A DNA stretch of 64,000 bases from Monilinia fructicola. Lineage: Eukaryota > Ascomycota > Leotiomycetes > Helotiales > Sclerotiniaceae. The stretch spans positions 3,077,501-3,141,500 of the forward strand of contig VICG01000001.1 of NCBI GenBank assembly GCA_008692225.1, given 5' to 3'. Both the position numbers and the translations under genes were made by a program. The notes under the pieces were generated by a model, which searched no databases, had not been told where the DNA came from, and saw nothing but the letters and a program-made list of their open reading frames with translations. Positions 37,263-49,500 of this stretch are shown here, in pieces; position 1 is the stretch's first letter, and each line of letters opens with the position of its first letter.

Positions 37263-38957
37263 ATGACGTCCACAACTGGATCCCATGGCGATCTGACGTC
37301 TGAGATCCTTCAGGCACTCTCTCAACAGGATAATATCCTTTCCTCAGAGGCATTTCCTACCCAAAAGTCCACCGACGTTAAAAGTGCTTTGGACAGGCTG
37401 GGCTCAAGGTCCATGATCACATATGAGACAATTGATCGAGAAGAAGCTATCTTGGAGGCAGAGGGAGAAGAAATTGCCGCCAATGGCAGTCATGAAGCAC
37501 GAGTTTTTGAAGCCCTACGAAAGGCAGTGGATGGACTCACGATTTCAGAGTTAGAAGCTGCGGTGGGGGATAAGAATGTTGTCAAGGTTGGGCAAGGTAA
37601 AGCATTCAAGTCGAAATGGATCGCGAAAGGTAAAGACGGCAAGCTGGTAGCATCATCAGTGAGTTATTCCCAAACGACGATTCTGCAGTGTATGTTCTGA
37701 CTTTTGCAGACCGATCCTATCGAAGACACAACTCGAGAACAGCTCCAGGTTATTCAAAAGACACGCGCACATCCAGACAACAATGTCATCAAGGATCTCA
37801 AAAAACGTAAACTCGTAAAGACCCAAAAGGTTATTAGCTACAAGATCTCGAAAGGTCCCAAATTCGCTTTAGAAATGGTCAAGGAAGAGACAGATTTAAC
37901 AGCAGACATGCTTGCATCGTGCGTGTCAATGACTTCCTTTGGTATAGAGATGCTTACAAATTTAGGGGTGCCTGGAAAACCGCCGCTTTCAAACCATATA
38001 ACTTTAAATCTCTTGGAGCAGTCCAAAACTCAGGTGCATTACATCCTCTGAATAAAGTTCGACATGAGTTCCGCCAAATCTTTTTCGAAATGGGTTTCGA
38101 GGAAATGCCTACAAACAACTTCGTCGAGACTGGTTTCTGGAATTTCGATGCTCTCTTTGTCCCACAACAACATCCTGCTCGAGATTTACAAGATACCTTT
38201 TACATTTCGGATCCTAAAACTGCAGACAAACCACGCGCAGAGTCCGAAAAGGATAAAGCTGACTACGAGGCATACTGGAAGAATGTACAGGAAGTTCATC
38301 AAGAGGGAAAATACGGATCAATTGGTTATAGATATCCATGGGCTGCGGATGAATCATTGAGGTTGGTTCTCAGAACACATACGACCGCGACCTCGACAGC
38401 AATGCTACACAAGTTAGCTCAGCAAAAGGGGCCTGATGGACGACCGCCACCGGCAAGATACTTCTCTATTGATCGTGTGTTCCGCAATGAAACTGTTGAT
38501 GCCACCCATCTTGCCGAGTTTCATCAAGTTGAGGGTGTTATTGCAGATTATGGATTATCTCTGGGAGGTCTAATGGAATTCATGGAAATTTTCTTCAACA
38601 AAATGGGCCTTGAAGACTTGCGCTTCAAGCCAGCATATAACCCTTACACCGAGCCAAGTATGGAGATTTTCAGCTACCACAAGGGTCTCGGTAAACTGGT
38701 GGAGATTGGCAACAGTGGAATGTTCAGACCAGAGATGTTGGAGGCTATGGGTTTACCCAAGGATATGAAGGTCTTTGGTTGGGGATTGAGTTTGGAGCGT
38801 CCTACTATGATTAAATATAAGGTAATGTTCATTCCAAGCCCATGATGTATAAAGCTAATTCATCTCCTAGGTGAACAACATTCGAGAGTTATTGGGTCAC
38901 AAGGTAGATTTAGGTTTCATCGAGAGAAATCCAGCCGTCAGACTAGACAAGACATAA
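37263..38957 (+). CDS. FRS2: Cytosolic phenylalanyl-tRNA synthetase alpha subunit
   Basis: Catalytic subunit of the (alpha-beta)2 enzyme that charges tRNA-Phe in the cytosol. 515 aa from four exons; introns 37659-37709, 37919-37965 and 38822-38870 (51, 47, 49 nt), 1548 nt in frame. N-terminal winged-helix tRNA-binding repeats (about residues 1-180) are followed by the class II core: [20 protein letters not shown] (motif 1), [26 protein letters not shown] and [20 protein letters not shown] (motif 2), [34 protein letters not shown], and motif 3 [14 protein letters not shown]. The last exon ends [10 protein letters not shown]. Frame continuity across the very short 47-nt intron 2 is well supported ([16 protein letters not shown]). 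Confidence 0.95.
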
Positions 38958-39146
38958 GGGATTAGATAGGTCTATAAAAATGAATTATTGCACAAATGAG
39001 AGACAATTGATACCCCTAAATTCCTTTTGTCATATGTGCTGTGCATACATTTGAAGTACGATGACTTCGAGGATAGATATCCAAGTTAATATTGAGCGCA
39101 TTCACAACATACGTTTTACAAGCGCCACGGTGTAAACTTACTCTCA

Positions 39147-40176
39147 TCAATCATGATCTTCTTCCGTTAGGCCAGGACAACCATCCATCAAGTCGTTAGG
39201 ATACTTGAATTTGCAAAAGAAGCAATAATTGTACTGCGACCTCAAATGCTCAACAAGCATTCGTAATCTCTCGGCCGGTTCCAGGAGGTTAAAAGCATCT
39301 AGCTCAGGGTCCTCTTCCTCTAAATCTTCCACCATAGTATGCTGTACCTTGTCCTTTCCGAGTGCTCTCTTATCATCCTTGTCTTCATCAGCATCATCGT
39401 AGGTCGGTAATCGCGAGAGACTCTGTTGGAGATCATATCTCATCCTCCTATCCCTTTCCTTTTCTTCGCGTTTCCGAACTAATCCCCTCCAAAGAATGTT
39501 GATCTGCTTTAACGGTTTCGTAGAAATTTTGCGTTTTACTTGATCTTGATCCTTCCCAGTTTCCCCGTTCTCAGTACTAACCACAATTCTCTCTTCCTCC
39601 TCTTCCTCTCTCTCCCCATCCATCCTCTCCGCAACCCTCATCGCCGCGCCCACCATTCCCTCCAACCTCCCCTCCTCCCTCTCCTTCCTCACCCTCTCTC
39701 TGTACTCCCCCTCCTCAGCTTTGACCCTCTTCCCCTCCCTCTCCACCTCCTCCCTAAATTTCCTCTTCTTCTCCTCCTCCAACCCAATCCCCCCTTCCCC
39801 TCCTTAACGCTCACAAGCACCGGCTCCAACCTCGCCCCCACATTGTCCTTCGCCCCAGCGCCACCCCCGGCTTAAACCCCATCTTCGCCATCATCTTCAA
39901 GCCCTTGCTCTGTGCGCTCTCGGGGGCCGCCAGCATAGATTTCGACAAGGCCGCTTCGCGCGCCGCCGCTTCTTCCGCCGCCATCTCCGCTTTTGACTTG
40001 GTGCGCGAGCGAGCCTCGGATTCGCGCTGGATGCGCTGCCGTCGCTGGGTATATGTTTCTTTTTCGCGCGGCTGCGTCGGCTCCGCAATGATCATGTTCA
40101 TATAGTCATCCTCCTCCTCTTCGTCCTGCGCAGCTCCGTTTGAAGCCTCGGTGATCCTAAGATCGTCCCCGGTCAT
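39147..40176 (-). CDS. G-patch protein, GPATCH11/CMG1-like (two apparent frameshifts)
   Basis: 343 aa after two corrections, single exon. The N-terminus is acidic (DEEEEDDYMNMIIAEP) and then basic; this 'DYM' start is typical of GPATCH11/CCDC75-like proteins. The G-patch lies near residues 100-140: KGLKMMAKMGFKPGVALG followed, after a frame change, by AKDNVGARLEPVLVSVKEGK. A long Glu/Lys/Arg-rich helix follows, then a C-terminal LRSQYNYCFFCKFKYPND domain with a CxxC pair typical of the family. G-patch proteins activate DEAH helicases in splicing or ribosome biogenesis. The breaks are in G runs of the coding strand (39853-39856 and 39789-39794), one base short each; with them the CDS is 1032 nt. 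Confidence 0.82.
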
Positions 40177-40836
40177 GGTGATGGTGATGGATAGATTGGT
40201 TGTTGCGTCTTCCAGGAATACAATAGTTAGGAAAGTTTATCACAGCAGCCGAAAACTCATGTTCTACGTCCGTGGGAAGAATGAATTTGGGACTTTCCGG
40301 AAGAAAAGTGGAGTCTTTTGTTGCAAAGTCTAAACGCTCTCAATTGTGCAATTATAGGAAAATGATTCCAGGGCGGATTGGAAGAAAATTGCGTTGTCCT
40401 GTACGAGGGGCGTTTTGAGATACTTTTGACCAGGCTGTGATTTTGCCTTGTCAAAATCTTGGTCACCGCCTTGGGCAGATTCTTCAATTTGGCCAATAAA
40501 GTGACTGCCGAGGTATTGGGTATACCTACATAGCTGAATCATTGGCCCCTAAGGTTCGTTCTTTGGGATATTACGTACTACACAGGCTCTCAGGTTAGTT
40601 TGACTGAAATGATTTATAAATTTTCCCATCTGTCTATGAACCTTCACTCAACAATATTGACCAAACAACATTCACAGCGTTTGTCTTCCATGAATGATGG
40701 AGACGTTAAAATCAAGAACCTGGCTTCCCCTGCAAGAAGGTAGTCTATGGCTATTTTGGAGCAAATGAACAATTGGTGCTAGATATTTATCTTATATATA
40801 TGATATAGTACATCTATTATGGGTGACATTTCTAGT
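40177..40836. other. Intergenic between the G-patch and PPR genes
   Basis: 660 bases. The left side is the G-patch gene promoter. The right side is AT-rich (40780-40815) and serves as the PPR gene's 3' flank. No RNA gene or mobile element found. Confidence 0.5.
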
Positions 40837-43550
40837 CTAGTCATCTAACAATTCCTCATCTTTAATGTTATACACAAGCCAAGCGACACAATCTGGGACA
40901 CCCATCTCGTTGGCCGCTGTTTTGGATAATCCGATGATATCTGCACGTTCATTTTGACTACCATTCCTCTGCAGTGCAACAATACGTAGGAGGTCTGACA
41001 ACAAGTTCAAGGCTTCCTCTGCTTTTGCTTGCCCTTGCAAGTCATCATACACTATCCCTTGCTTTTCCAAAGCCTCAATTCTTTGTGATTGAAGAAGTCC
41101 CACAACTCGTGTGACTTGCTGCATCCTCTCCTTTGAACCTTTATTAAGATTGAGGCGTCTTATCCTTTGACTGGTTATAACACCAACAGCTGTTATTTGT
41201 AAGATAATGCTGCGGGCAGTAGCATCCGTCGGATATGTTCCAAAGTATCTTTGCAAGGCACGCAAGGCAACTGCAGTTCCAGCTTGATCATCCTCCAAAC
41301 CAAAGCTCACTATGATTAAGTTGTAGAGATCCTCTGGTAACTTGTCTTCTCCAAGCTCTGCCTTCAAGCTAGACTGCCATGTCATCATTTCTGTGAATAA
41401 TTCTCTGGCGTTGAATGATTCATGACGAACATGCCTTTGCATGTTGCGTTGCCTTAAATTATGCCATAGCTGTAAGAATGTCTCTATGTTAGGCTGCACG
41501 CCATCTTTGAGGAAGTTGTAATACATCTGTTTGGTATTCAAGGAGAACTTGGGCTCGGCACCAAAAACTGTATTCATGAAGTAAGTATTTGGCGGAATTT
41601 TTGCTTTACTCAAAGTTGCATAAAGATCCAAGAGCTGTTCATGCTTTTGTCTCTTTACATAATGGGCCATAAGAATCGAAAATGTTTCGATTGTGGCACA
41701 AGGATTGAGATTGAATGTGGCAGATTTGTGAATAGGCTTGTTTATCCCCTTCGTAGGCCTTAAGGGGGCCATCAAGGAGCGAACCCCTTGCTCTCGAGCC
41801 TCGACAAATTCAAGTCTATTTGCAATCATAGACCAGCCCATATCCTCAGCCAGCTTCATGTTCTTGATTGTTCCCGAACGCAGCCATGCGCCGATAAGTC
41901 CATTCGTAAATTTGGCATCTGGGCAGATCCCAATATCTCGCATTAGATCAATTACTTTCATAGCCTCGTAAAGGTCACCACTGCCGATCAGCTTTTTTAT
42001 CCACTTTCCAAAGAAGAATTTGTTGTTGAACCTTGATGGCAAGTTGTTATAATCTTGAGTTATCAAAGAGTCATGCTGTAACGCAGCTGAATCATTTGTG
42101 AGCATCATGTCTTTAAAGACTGCTAATGCTTCATGTTTTTTGCCAGCTCGCATGAAAAGTCCGGTTATGGCATCATAGTCATCCAACTCTATACGCGATT
42201 CCATATGCCTCCGAAAATCAAGGTATACGTCCCAAGCTTTGAGCTGATGGTTCTTGACTGCTGAGGCCAAACAACCTTGTATCACGTGAATAAGAATCCG
42301 AGCCATGAGGGGATCGCTTGATTGTTTGATGGCAATAGATGCTGTGTTTCGAGCTTCATCAATGTCGCCGTGCTCCGCAAACATCCGAGTTCCAAGCTCT
42401 AAGTATTGATTCAGAAGATCTTCATGACGAGAAAGGCTCTGTCTGGAGGACCTCCATAGATTAATCGCGGTCTGCGGTTCTCCTTCCACAAAGACGGCTT
42501 CAATGTATAGTAAAAGCGTAGATCCTTCCAGAGTTAATCCTGCTTTCTGCATATCTGACCCTAGTCGCCTCACATGTGCCATACGGTCCAAATTTGTCGG
42601 ATCTGGCAATGAAACATAACCCCAGATGAGTTTCCAGGTTGCCGGAGACACTCCATCAGGGTCCGATAAAAGAAATTTTCGGCAAAAAACATAGTATTTC
42701 CACAAATCCAGCATGATACGTTCAACCATTCGGAAGTCACTGCGGCCGTAATCATGAACAATTTTCTCCAACACCCTATTCAGAAATGTTATATGAGTTC
42801 GAGTCGAGCGAGGGTATCGTGCTTCCGGTATTACAATAGAATCTGGCTTTGGTCGTAGTTTTGTAAGAGAACCCGGCGTTGGCTGTGGTTTCAAAACTTG
42901 TTCTGTTATGACTGAAGTTGGGGGCGGAGATAGCTCTTTAGAAGTCTCGGCTTCATCTAATATAATCAGAAGATGTAATACAATCCAGTACATGTTGACT
43001 TACCTTCCTCGACAGATTTCAAGAAGTAGTTTCGTATACTTTGCCGGTCCTCTTCGGATATGGGGCCAGGCTTATTTGTAATGCTTTCGAGCTTTTCCAC
43101 CTCGGCCTGTAAACGTTCTATCTTTGCATCCATTTCATCTTCCCATTCGTCCATGTGAAGGCTTGGTTCTTCATCTTCGTCAACCTCCTCAAGTTCCTCC
43201 GCTGACACTTCCCCAATATCTTCTTTTATTTCCCGAACCGCCTCTTGAAGACCTTCCAGTAGTTCATCCTCTTCTGGATCGCCCCTTGCTTCTGTTCGAA
43301 CACCATCTGGAGTCTCGTCAAAATATCTATAGAAAGGCTCCTCAGTCTGCTCAAGTGGTTGTGACCCATTCTTCGAAGTCAGTGATGGCCCATTTCCCCC
43401 TCCTCTATCTATCGACCTTAGAGGAGTATTTTGTGCCGTAAAATTTCGTGAAAGCCATGGAGTTCGTGGTGGGATCTGTAGTTTTATTCGGCATGACTTG
43501 CATACAAAACCACGGATACCAGAAGTAAGATTGGTGGGTGGTGGCGGCAT
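40837..43550 (-). CDS. Mitochondrial pentatricopeptide-repeat protein
   Basis: 888 aa from two exons with a 47-nt intron (42957-43003). I chose the second in-frame ATG (43550, MPPPPTNLTSGIRGFVCKSC) rather than 43646, because it gives a basic, hydroxylated mitochondrial-type presequence (KSCRIKLQIPPRTPWLSRNF). An acidic coiled segment follows, then a long helical-repeat region with PPR-like units, for example YEAMKVIDLMRDIGICPDAK, FTNGLIGAWLRSG, YATLSKAKIPPNTYFMNTVF and TFLQLWHNL. Fungal proteins of this layout bind organellar RNA and act in mitochondrial mRNA stability or translation. The particular target is not evident. It faces ORC3 across 330 bp. Confidence 0.82.
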
Positions 43551-43880
43551 AAGTATTGATTTTATGGATTCATTTAAAAAAGTTGGGGAGCGGGAAACTT
43601 TTTTTTTTGGATAAGACGTAGTTCTAACCTTATCACTGCGCAGCATGACTTCGCTTCATATTCGCGACAGCAAATCACGACACATCAAAATCCACGCATG
43701 CCCCTTTCCTGTCCCTCTCCTCTTCTTATATCCAATCTCTTAAGCCTTTATGTTCGTACGACAGGTGAGTATTTTCGAGAATAGGTTTCCCCCAGACATG
43801 AAACATAATCGGCTTCTGACTTTTCAGTTCCCCTTCAGTTTTGCAGTTATAAATATTTACCCGTGATAAACATATGAAAA
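43551..43880. promoter_or_regulatory. Shared divergent promoter, PPR gene / ORC3
   Basis: 330 bp between the ATGs at 43550 and 43881. An upstream ATG at 43874 opens an 11-codon-span frame (stop at 43904-43906) that overlaps the ORC3 start out of frame, which could reduce ORC3 translation if it lies on the mRNA. Poly-purine/pyrimidine tracts occur near 43590-43610. Confidence 0.5.
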
Positions 43881-46330
43881 ATGTCTTTCAACGGAGATAC
43901 CACTAGTCTTGCTGGATTTGATGGAACAGAGCATCAGGTAAGTTCTTTCTTGGATATAGCTTTCTTCTCTGTGCTGAACGAATGTTCAATAGGCGGTCTA
44001 TATATATACTCCGACATCTGCACCTTCAGCTGGCCTACCTCAACGCCCTAAGAAGCGTAGGAAGGTAGGGAAAACTCCATCAAAAGTTCCCGGGCTCAAT
44101 GGAGATGCAGAGACTTTCAAACTTGCACCATTGTTGGGCGAAAAAGAGTCACCTGAAGCCTCAAGATTACGTTTAAGTCTGTTCGATGGATACTGGGCGG
44201 AAACAGAAACACAAATTAAGGTGCATATCTAATTCTCATGTCACTCGCAGACCTCGCTAATTTCACAATAGTCGATCTTGAATGAAGCAAATGAGGATAC
44301 TTTGCTCGAGGTAACATCATTTGCAAAAAATGAAAAGTATGTTTGATCCGGTACATTAGTTAACTGAAGTCTGATAAATATTGAAAAGGGTTACCGACAA
44401 AGTGCCAGCCGGGTTCATTGTTACTGGACCAAATATCGCATCTCAAGGCTTGCTCTTCGAACAACTTTCTACGAGACTTTCCAATGAGATTAGTGGCCCC
44501 GTTGTCACCCTCAGATCCGGAGAATCTTCGAATCTGAAAGTATTGCTCAAAAAACTCATTAGAGATATTACTCATCAAAAGTCTGACGGCGAAGACGAGG
44601 ACAATAATTTCCTTGAACAAGATGTGAGACTGCTCTCGTTGCTCTTGTATCAAATCAACTATTGCTAATTAATCAGGGCCGTAAACTTTTAAACTACGAT
44701 CTGGAGATTGTTCATGGTTATATCAAGGCTCACGGGTGTGACAAATTGATCGTATCGTTTCAGGATGGTGAGGCGTTTGACTCTGCTTTACTTGGGGAGG
44801 TAATATCATTATTTAGGTAAGTCAATGGAGCTGCTCTCTCTCCCGATTATATTTTGTAACACTTTAGAACCTCAGCTCCTGGCGGGACCGCATTCCCTTC
44901 ATCCTGCTATTTGGAATTGCTACGTCAGTCGATTTATTTCAAGAAAGACTCTCTCGCGCTACTGCTAGATCTTTGCATGGATCACAATTTGATGTAGAGC
45001 AAACAAGTGCCATCATTGAAACTATATTCCTAAACGTCATCGCTAAGTCAGATGCACCGATAAGACTAGGAGCTGGCATTCTCTCGAGTCTCATGGAGCG
45101 GCAAAATGATCATGTCCAAAGTGTACAAGCTTTCATTGGAGCATTAAAGGTATTTCGTTTTCGACTTTTTGTGCAGCTCAAGGCTAACATTATTAGTATG
45201 CATACATGTGTCACTTTTACGCCAACCCTCTAAGCATACTTCTGAGCCCCCAACAAGAAGCTAATCTGGCAAGAATCTTGCAACCAGAGCATTTCGAAGC
45301 CATCAGGATGCTACCGTCATTCCAAAACTATATTGAACTTCTTGTAGAGCAAGGTGAATTAGAGCGTTCTAGGGGGTTGATTACAGATGATGGATTGCTC
45401 CTGCAAGAGGTGCAAACGTCAATCCAAAAAAAAGATTATCCCTTTCAGAAAGTTCTCCGAGTCATGCATGTCGTAGTCACTTCAGCAGTTGAAGCACCAA
45501 AGAAGATCAGCCTTTATATGAAAGCATCGACTGGTTCTTTGAAGAACTCTGAAGTTGTACGTTCTATTGTGGATTCAATAAAACGTGCCAGTCTCGATGG
45601 TTTTCTAGAAGCTGTAACATCGCTCAAGGAAGCCATCGAGAACGGAAGCGCTGAGCTTAATATTGAACCATGGTCAGATATGGAACTGGGATTCTATTCA
45701 GAAATAGTTAGTATTTGGGAAAATGCGTCATCACTTGCAGATTTAGAAGATGGAAGATCTATTCGCAGCAGTTACAACAAATCACTTCGTACCGCAGTTA
45801 TTTCTCAGAAGGTACAGATCAGCCAAGAGGAATCAGCACTTACCAAACAAGACAAAGAATTCACAACTCTTGTTGATCGCTTAATTCAAGCCATAAAAGA
45901 TTTCGTGGATCTGGCTAAATTACAAGACCATTTTCTCTCGGAGATATGGCTCTATGATCTCAAATACCCCTATCAAGATGCATTTACACCTAAGCCCCGT
46001 TTTGTAATCGAGCGAGCCCTTTCTTCACCCCATGAATACCTTTCCTGCCCTTGCTGCGATCCCACAAAACAAGGAGCACTCATGTCACATCCACCCACCG
46101 CCATTCTTTATAAACTTTTCCTCGAAGCAGGAAATCTAATCAACATATTCGACCTCTGGTCTGCTTTTGTCGCTAATTTAGGACCGGAATATGATGAGGG
46201 TGAGGATAGCGAAAGGCAGGCTATGATGTTGTTCTATAGAGGACTTGCAGACTTGAAGTTGTTGGGTATGATTAAGCAAAGTAGGAAGAAGACTGATCAT
46301 TTGACGAAACTAGCATGGAAGGGACTATAA
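43881..46330 (+). CDS. ORC3: Origin recognition complex subunit 3
   Basis: Component of the six-subunit complex that marks replication origins and loads MCM. 710 aa from seven exons; introns 43938-43992, 44221-44271, 44337-44388, 44624-44676, 44817-44875 and 45150-45196 (47-59 nt), total 2133 nt in frame. After a short basic region (RPKKRRKVGK, nuclear-type signal) the ORC3 N-terminal domain appears with LSLFDGYWAETETQIKSILN, PAGFIVTGPN (degenerate AAA-like P-loop region), VSFQDGEAFDSALLGEVISL, SSWRDRIPFILLFGIATSVD, ILSSLMERQNDHVQSVQAFI and KYAYMCHFYANPLSIL. The winged-helix end is present (TAILYKLFLEAGNLINIFDL, LADLKLLGMIKQSRKKTDHL, KLAWKGL). Intron 5 uses the CTCAG acceptor, not the earlier TTTAG, to keep frame. 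Confidence 0.93.
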
Positions 46331-46462
46331 ATTTTGTGTGCAACTGGCATTGGGACAGGAGAAAAGGCAGGCGGTGTATGTACGATATAATCATATTAAT
46401 CTTCACATGTGCACGCTCATGGCATCCACCAAACGTATTTAGCTCTCGAGCTGCATCTCAAC

Positions 46463-46879
46463 CTAATACCACCTGCTCTTCTTCTTCCACATTTCTTCTT
46501 CCTCCCTCCGAACCCTCTCCCTCCGAACCCTCCTCTCAAGCTCCTCAACGCTCTCGACCACTTCGGGGCTCTCACACCCCCTCAACCCAATAAACCTTCC
46601 CAGCCTCCTCCGCTTCACCTCCAAATCCGCATCAACATCCCATCGCACCGGACACGGATAATGCAACGTCCATTCACAAGGGGTGCGCTGATGATAAAAA
46701 TGCGCCAGCTCATCCAGCTCGACGGAGGTAAGAAGCCAGAAATTGAGAAGTTGTTTGGGGAACGACGGATGGACCTGGCCGTTTGTAAGACGTACGAGAG
46801 GCGCAAGGGGAAGGGCCATCTGCGTGATTTTCGCGGCAAGCGCGGGGTTGGTTTTGCTGATGCGGTCTATAGATGACAT
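46463..46879 (-). CDS. Small conserved-looking protein of unknown function
   Basis: 138 aa, single exon, starting MSSIDRISKTNPALAAKITQ. The middle (LVRLTNGQVHPSFPKQLLNF, LTSVELDELAHFYHQRTPCE, LHYPCPVRWD) looks globular and the C-terminus (VEELERRVRRERVRREEEEM) is a charged helix. Its stop lies 133 bp from the ORC3 stop (convergent). I recognise no named family. The coherent composition and absence of competing frames support a real gene over the two overlapping + strand ORFs. Confidence 0.65.
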   Translation of the reverse strand: MSSIDRISKTNPALAAKITQMALPLAPLVRLTNGQVHPSFPKQLLNFWLLTSVELDELAHFYHQRTPCEWTLHYPCPVRWDVDADLEVKRRRLGRFIGLRGCESPEVVESVEELERRVRRERVRREEEEMWKKKSRWY

Positions 46880-47907
46880 GGTTGTGGCTGTTGTTTCTCG
46901 TTCGAGAGTGGGACTGTGTGTGTGATGATGTGTTGGTGTGCTTGAGTGTGAACACTGCGCAGCGTCAGGGGGTCCGACTGGTTTGCGTGGTGGATTTTGT
47001 AGGGGCTATGGTAGTGTGAAGCTGTGAATATATACAAAGATCGTCCGTTGTGAATCAGATGAAGGGGGGAAAATTCTGTGAATGTACTTGCAGAAGGGTA
47101 GTAAAGATTATTCGCAAAGCTGCCAGCAGCGGTAAGATAAAAGTCTAGGATGAAAGTCAAAGTATAAGAAAATGGAATATAGGAAACAGCATGGAGACCA
47201 GGTACCGGTTGAGATCTGAATGGAAGAACAGGGGGGATGGAAGGTTCTTGTAGTTTTTGTCTTATTCATGAGTCTTTATTGTGTGGATGGAGTTCTTTGT
47301 ATTTGAGGTCAATTTTGGCTTTGTTGGGGACCATGTCTTTGATGCCATTATGAGTTGAAACCTATTTTGAGGTTCTATGTAAAAGGATCTTTATAAGGCT
47401 CTTTGTAGGAGGTTCTGACAAGACTTTTGGGATCAATAGTCTCAAAGCATCTTTCTCCGCACTACCTAGGTAGCTTAAAATAGCTCTGGGAGTCTATCCA
47501 GAATTTTTCAGACGGAAGCCTTTCTCAAAAATTCCAACAAGTTCCAAAGGATTCAGCTCATTTGGAAGATTTAATTTATAGGAGAACGCCTAGGTTCAAC
47601 TTGGAATAATTCCATTGCAAAAAGTTTTAAAGTGTTGGGGTGACTTCTCCAGATAACCATATTATATGAAGGTAATGAACGGTAGCGCTTAAGGGCAAAA
47701 GTAACATAAAAAAAGGACATGCTTCTAGGATATAAATGCCATATTTTGTCTAACCAGTGATAAGGACTGGTTGTTACAAATCTTGATACACCTCTCCGCG
47801 TGCGCATGCAACAATATCTTACAACCGTAAAAACGCCAGGTACCATAACGCCTCATATTTGCAAGGTTCATGCCATATACACTGCCCAGAAGCCAGGAGA
47901 ACACCCT
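46880..47907. other. Intergenic spacer, promoter of the 138-aa gene
   Basis: About 1.03 kb between two minus-strand genes. (TG)n-like stretches occur at 46912-46945. Much of the remainder repeats TTTGTAGGA/TTTTGAGG-like words without a clear tandem array, and a CCTAGGTA palindrome sits at about 47463-47474. No coding signal. Confidence 0.5.
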
Positions 47908-48759
47908 CTAAATCTTGCCCTTCTTCTTCCTGCTGGGACTTCCGTGTTCACTGGCTGCAGGTCCGCCTCCTTGAACTAGAATGGCATCCTCATCGCTGAC
48001 AACGCTGGTAGACTTGGTTGGCGAGGTCACTTTGGATGCCTTGGCTTCTGCTTCTTCGTCCAACTCCTTCATGAATTCTGACTGGATTGAGGCTCGACGT
48101 TTTTCCCACCATTGTTTCTCCGATTCGGTCTTAGCCTGGACATCATCGAGCGCTTTTCTGAACATAGTATTGGCGGCTATTTCGTTTGCAGATTGGAATA
48201 TCGTTTGTCCCCAGTTTGGTGCCAGCGCATTCGCCTATTCATGGTTAGCTCAATCCAGCTCCTTGGTAAGGATATTTAACTCGCCTCCATGACTACATCT
48301 CTAAGCTCCTCTTCCATTTCTTTCTCTGCTCTCAAGAATCTTTGCCATAAATCATCACCCACACTGCCCCTCTGCAGTAAGGTACTGCATGCTTGCTTTG
48401 CTGTTCTGATTTGAATAATTCGGTGGATATCCTCAACCGCTCTTCTCAAAAGAGCCGCTCGTATAACACTTTCTGGAACTGGCGTCGCTTTCTCGCTCCC
48501 CTCTTCAGGCTCAAGATGAAGCAGTGATAAGTAAATGTTTCTTTGCAAGTGCGGTGGGAACCAAGGCGCAAGAGTCGCAGATTTGGCTACAATTCCCTGT
48601 TAGCTTGCGCACAATCAAGAAGATGAAATTCCACTAACCTGCTATTCTCTTTCTATATAATGATGAGAAGGTACCTAAAGAACCAATGAGGACAACAATA
48701 TATGCGAGAGGGAGGATTAGACCACGAAGAGTGGTTGCATAATCGAAGTTGTTGAACAT
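47908..48759 (-). CDS. SEC66: ER translocation complex subunit Sec66 (Sec71)
   Basis: Subunit of the Sec62/Sec63 complex for post-translational import into the ER. 249 aa from three exons. The ATG at 48759 (MFNNFDYATTLRGLILPLAY) gives the short lumenal N-terminus and single membrane segment (about residues 12-34) followed by FSSLYRKRIAAKSATLAPWF, all Sec66 hallmarks; the more upstream in-frame Met at 48840 is less likely. The cytosolic domain has HLQRNIYLSLLHL, ALLRRAVEDIHRIIQIRTAK and NALAPNWGQTIFQSANEIAA. It ends with a basic tail. Intron 1 is 48587-48638. Intron 2 is 48235-48284 and must be spliced GC-AG (GAG|GCGAGT...AATAG|GCG) to keep frame. The gene is divergent from NPL4. Confidence 0.92.
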
Positions 48760-49500
48760 CGTGGCCGTATGGAATGTGGAATAGATCTTTAATCCCAAAG
48801 ATATGATATCTCCAATAAAGAAACCAATGACTGACTTCAAACTATGATTGAAATAGTTTCAAGAGTTGGCAGAGGTTATTGGTACAAAAAGGAAGAAAGA
48901 TACCAGATTTCCTCTCTTATGTGTTATGTGTTGTGTGTCCTTTGTCTTTGTTATTACGATACGAGTAGTACTTCGTATCCAATTCTATTTCATTCTGCTA
49001 CTTCAGGACAAATAACCTTAAAGTTACTTTTTTTGCCGGGGAAGACCAAACTCGCTAACCGTTTGATTATTATTTATGTACTGTACGGGATCTACTGTAT
49101 TGACACGTGACTGGGTAGCCACGCACCTGCAAGCGTCACATCTGGGCAATAATATGAAACTAACCGAATCCCGCAGCACCCCATCCTGATTAGTAAGATG
49201 GCAAAGGCGGTGAAGATGACGGCATGGCAGTTCATAACTAGGCCACCGGATTCTGACGTCTTCTGCCCTCCAGCTGGCTGGTGGTGGGAGCTGGAGAGGT
49301 AAGTGCTAGGTAGAGCTTCCATTCAATTGTCTATTATTTCATCAACCAGAAAAAAAAACAGAAACAAAAACAAAACACACCATTTCTCTCCTTCAACTCT
49401 TGATTTTGACTTTCTTGTTGCCAACACATCGCATCTATTTGATATCATACCCTTATTCGTGTTTGCATAAAGAACAAAACCAAACTGTACAGAAATCAAG
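48760..49500. promoter_or_regulatory. Shared divergent promoter, SEC66 / NPL4
   Basis: 741 bp between two ER-linked genes. It contains several pyrimidine/A-rich tracts (49345-49385 A/C-rich) and a TACTGTACGG motif near 49078. No specific UPR element can be confirmed by eye. Confidence 0.45.
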
